NCBI GenBank assembly: GCA_039986595.1
Contig: JBDWQJ010000009.1
Location: forward strand, 228,918 to 292,917
Length of the DNA stretch: 64,000 bases
Origin: Lentilitoribacter sp039986595
GTDB lineage: Bacteria; Pseudomonadota; Alphaproteobacteria; Rhizobiales; Rhizobiaceae
Direction of reading: 5' to 3'
Shown here piece by piece: positions 61,948 to 64,000 of this stretch (its first letter is position 1; each line of letters begins with the position of its first letter). The position numbers were made by a program, and so were the translations under genes. Below the pieces are notes generated by a model. That model was not told the origin of the DNA. It did no database searches and saw nothing but the letters and a program-made list of their open reading frames with translations.

Positions 61948-63834
61948 ATGCTTACAATTACAGACCTTACAGCTCGTATTGCCGGGCGCTTATTGATTGA
62001 AAATGCCTCTGTCACGCTTCCTACTGGAATGAAGGCGGGCATTGTTGGCCGTAATGGCGCTGGAAAATCAACTCTATTTCGCGTCATAACCGGCGATCTG
62101 GGAGCGGAAACAGGTGAGATTTCACTCCCGCGTAAATGCCGCATTGGCCAAGTCGCGCAAGAAGCGCCTTCAACTGAAGACCCGTTGATTGACATCGTAT
62201 TATCCGCCGATAAAGAACGTACGGAATTAATGGCTGAGGCGGAAACAGCCACAGACCCAACACGTATTGCTGACATTCAAATGCGGTTGTTTGATATTGA
62301 CGCGCATTCAGCTGAATCACGCGCTGCATCTATTCTAGCAGGTCTTGGATTTGATCAAGAGGCTCAGCAACGCCCTGCATCAAGCTTTTCTGGTGGTTGG
62401 CGCATGCGTGTTGCGTTAGCGGCAATCTTGTTCTCACAACCCGATCTACTGCTGCTTGATGAGCCAACCAACTATCTTGATTTGGAAGGAACGCTATGGC
62501 TTGAAGCCTATATTCGTTCTTATCCTTATACGGCGATTATCATCAGTCACGATCGTGATCTTTTAAACAATGCTTGTAATTCAATCATTCATTTAGATCA
62601 AAAAAAGCTGACGCTCTATAAAGGTAACTACGATCAATTTGCGCGCCAAAAAGCCGAGCAGGACATCTTGCAGGAAAAAGCGCATGTTAAAAATGAAGCT
62701 GCGCGTCAGCATTTGCAAAAGTTCGTCGACCGCTTCAAAGCAAAAGCAAGTAAAGCCAAACAGGCTCAGTCACGCGTAAAAGCACTTGAGAAAATGGGGA
62801 CTGTTGCTTCTGTCGTACAAACCAATGTCTCACAATTTAATTTTCCCAACCCGAAAAAGCCCGTCTCCTCGCCAATTATCAAGTTAGATAATGCATCTTG
62901 CGGATATGAAACCGGCAAACCAATCTTAAGCGATATCACGTTGCGGATTGATGCAGATGATCGGATTGCTCTTTTGGGCATGAACGGTAACGGTAAATCG
63001 ACCTTCGCCAAACTGATCTCGGACCGCCTGCAAAACCAAACAGGTGAACTTGTACGCGTTACAAAACTCAATATAGGTTTTTTTGCACAACATCAGCTTG
63101 ATGATCTTCATGCTGGAGAAACACCTGTTGAGCATGTTCGCGCGCTCATGCCAGATGCACCTGAAGCTAAAGTACGTGGGCGCGTTGCCCAGATGGGTCT
63201 CACATCTGAGAAAATGGGCACCGTGGTTGAAAAGCTATCCGGTGGTGAAAAAGCGCGTCTTTTGATGGGATTAGCAACATTTGATGGACCGCATCTTCTC
63301 ATCCTTGATGAACCAACCAACCACTTAGACATTGATAGCCGCACCAGCCTCATTCAAGCATTAACTGATTATGAAGGCGCTGTTATCCTCATCAGCCATG
63401 ATCGTTATTTGATTGAAGCAACTGTTGATCGTTTATGGATCGTCAATGAGGGAACTGTATCGACCTATGAAGGTGATATGGATGAGTATCGAGATCTTGT
63501 AGTGGGCGGTAAAACCAAACCTAAGAAGTCTGAGGACGATGCACCGAAGAAACTATCTAAGGCTGATCAGCGCAAACGCGCAGCTCAAGCACGTGAGAAA
63601 TACAAGCCATTGAAGCGTAAAGTCACCGAGGTTGAAAATAAAATTGAAAAGGTTGAAGCAAAAATTGCGACAATCGACGAACAATTAGCTGACCCAGACA
63701 TTTATGAAAAAGATCCAGATAAAGTGACCGACATCACCAAAACGCGTGGTGAGCTTTTAACGCAGGTGGAAACTCTTGAAGAAGAATGGACACTACGCTC
63801 TGAAGAATATGAAGCTGCTCTTGCGATAGGGTAA
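61948..63834 (+). CDS. ABC-F family ATPase (Uup/EttA type)
   Basis: The 628-residue protein has two ABC domains without membrane segments. Each has Walker A (GRNGAGKST and GMNGNGKST), signature (SFSGGWRMR and LSGGEKAR) and Walker B (LLLLDEPTNYLD and LLILDEPTNHLD), joined by the P-site tRNA-interaction linker (AAREHLQKFVDRFKAKASKAKQAQSR-like). The C-terminal ~90 residues are a charged coiled coil. ABC-F proteins act on the ribosome or in DNA repair-related roles (Uup). A terminator follows at 63861. Confidence 0.93.
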   Translation: MLTITDLTARIAGRLLIENASVTLPTGMKAGIVGRNGAGKSTLFRVITGDLGAETGEISLPRKCRIGQVAQEAPSTEDPLIDIVLSADKERTELMAEAETATDPTRIADIQMRLFDIDAHSAESRAASILAGLGFDQEAQQRPASSFSGGWRMRVALAAILFSQPDLLLLDEPTNYLDLEGTLWLEAYIRSYPYTAIIISHDRDLLNNACNSIIHLDQKKLTLYKGNYDQFARQKAEQDILQEKAHVKNEAARQHLQKFVDRFKAKASKAKQAQSRVKALEKMGTVASVVQTNVSQFNFPNPKKPVSSPIIKLDNASCGYETGKPILSDITLRIDADDRIALLGMNGNGKSTFAKLISDRLQNQTGELVRVTKLNIGFFAQHQLDDLHAGETPVEHVRALMPDAPEAKVRGRVAQMGLTSEKMGTVVEKLSGGEKARLLMGLATFDGPHLLILDEPTNHLDIDSRTSLIQALTDYEGAVILISHDRYLIEATVDRLWIVNEGTVSTYEGDMDEYRDLVVGGKTKPKKSEDDAPKKLSKADQRKRAAQAREKYKPLKRKVTEVENKIEKVEAKIATIDEQLADPDIYEKDPDKVTDITKTRGELLTQVETLEEEWTLRSEEYEAALAIG

Positions 63835-63860
63835 CTTGTTTAGGCAAAGCTTTTTAACAA

Positions 63861-63894
63861 AAAAAGCCCACGCGGATCGAACGCGGGGCTTTTT
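63861..63894 (+). terminator. Rho-independent terminator of the ABC-F gene
   Basis: AAAAAGCCC-A-CGCG pairs with CGCG-GGGCTTTTT through a stem with one bulged A, and the T run follows. It lies 26 bases after the stop. I see no gene in the last ~105 bases of the window. Confidence 0.88.
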
Positions 63895-64000
63895 CGTGTT
63901 GGTTAGAAACAAACTTAAAAAATAACCAACAGGAGTTTAACTGATTTCATGTTTCAGTTGGTATTTGGTTCAAAGTTTGTTGTCTGTAATTTTGGAATTT

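Noticed and set aside
1..64000. Mobile elements, prophage, tRNA or rRNA genes
   Set aside because: I saw no transposase or integrase-like proteins and no tRNA T-arm or rRNA-like sequence; a proper tRNA and IS scan would be decisive.

Overview
The window looks like chromosomal DNA of a marine-type alphaproteobacterium, most likely of the order Hyphomicrobiales (Rhizobiales). The evidence is gene content and order: exopolyphosphatase, polyphosphate kinase 1, HdaA and an AI-2E permease on one strand, then purM-purN, is a block known from that order. A zur-znuBC/znuA divergon, alphaproteobacterial accessory genes (DUF2000, DUF2189, DUF465, MYG1, Glyoxalase_8) and an AT-leaning base composition with frequent TTG/GTG starts fit the same placement. 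I see no rRNA, tRNA, phage, IS element or CRISPR array. Most genes are housekeeping or metabolic.

Layout. 1-5190: a truncated photolyase, a bis-heme membrane protein paired with a Tat-exported intradiol-dioxygenase-like protein, a secreted alpha/beta hydrolase divergent from a flavin-fold protein, and an acyltransferase. 5409-6596: an AlkB-type alkane hydroxylase. 6697-10265: zinc uptake (zur, znuB, znuC against znuA) with candidate Zur operators and His-rich repeats in ZnuA and ZnuC. 10315-21593: a DUF900 lipoprotein, an unknown protein with an unclear start, ppx-ppk-hdaA-AI-2E permease, a diguanylate cyclase, then purMN. 21635-30769: a Glyoxalase_8 protein, a soluble chemoreceptor, a DctB/DctD-like two-component pair and a TAXI-type TRAP transporter. 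A 14-bp palindrome occurs on both sides of the two-component pair.

30891-43588: two small GNATs around a pirin, a quinone reductase with a divergent HxlR regulator, DUF2000 divergent from an Lrp regulator, PPK2 with a DUF465 protein, DUF2189, a molybdopterin oxidoreductase, rlmJ, and several small or unknown genes. 43589-44001 has no gene but holds a 241-bp inverted-repeat-bounded element with a strong hairpin and a degenerate 15-bp tandem array. 44002-54839: pyrE, a Na+/Ca2+ antiporter with a foldable leader, MYG1, uvrC, a membrane LuxR regulator with a PepSY-like protein and a very acidic exported protein, pgsA, moaDE, a TPMT-type methyltransferase and a class V aminotransferase. 54925-63834: a membrane protein, a triple-PAS hybrid kinase, ndk, a GST, aqpZ, a DUF4344 metallopeptidase and an ABC-F ATPase.

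Functional links. Polyphosphate appears in two places (ppk1/ppx and ppk2). Zinc supply is regulated locally. C4-dicarboxylate or related acid sensing is probably tied to the TRAP transporter. The least explained pieces are the 43.7-44.0 kb element, the antiporter leader at 45.03-45.09 kb, the NtrC-family regulator without its GAFTGA loop, and the acidic protein/PepSY/membrane-LuxR cluster.
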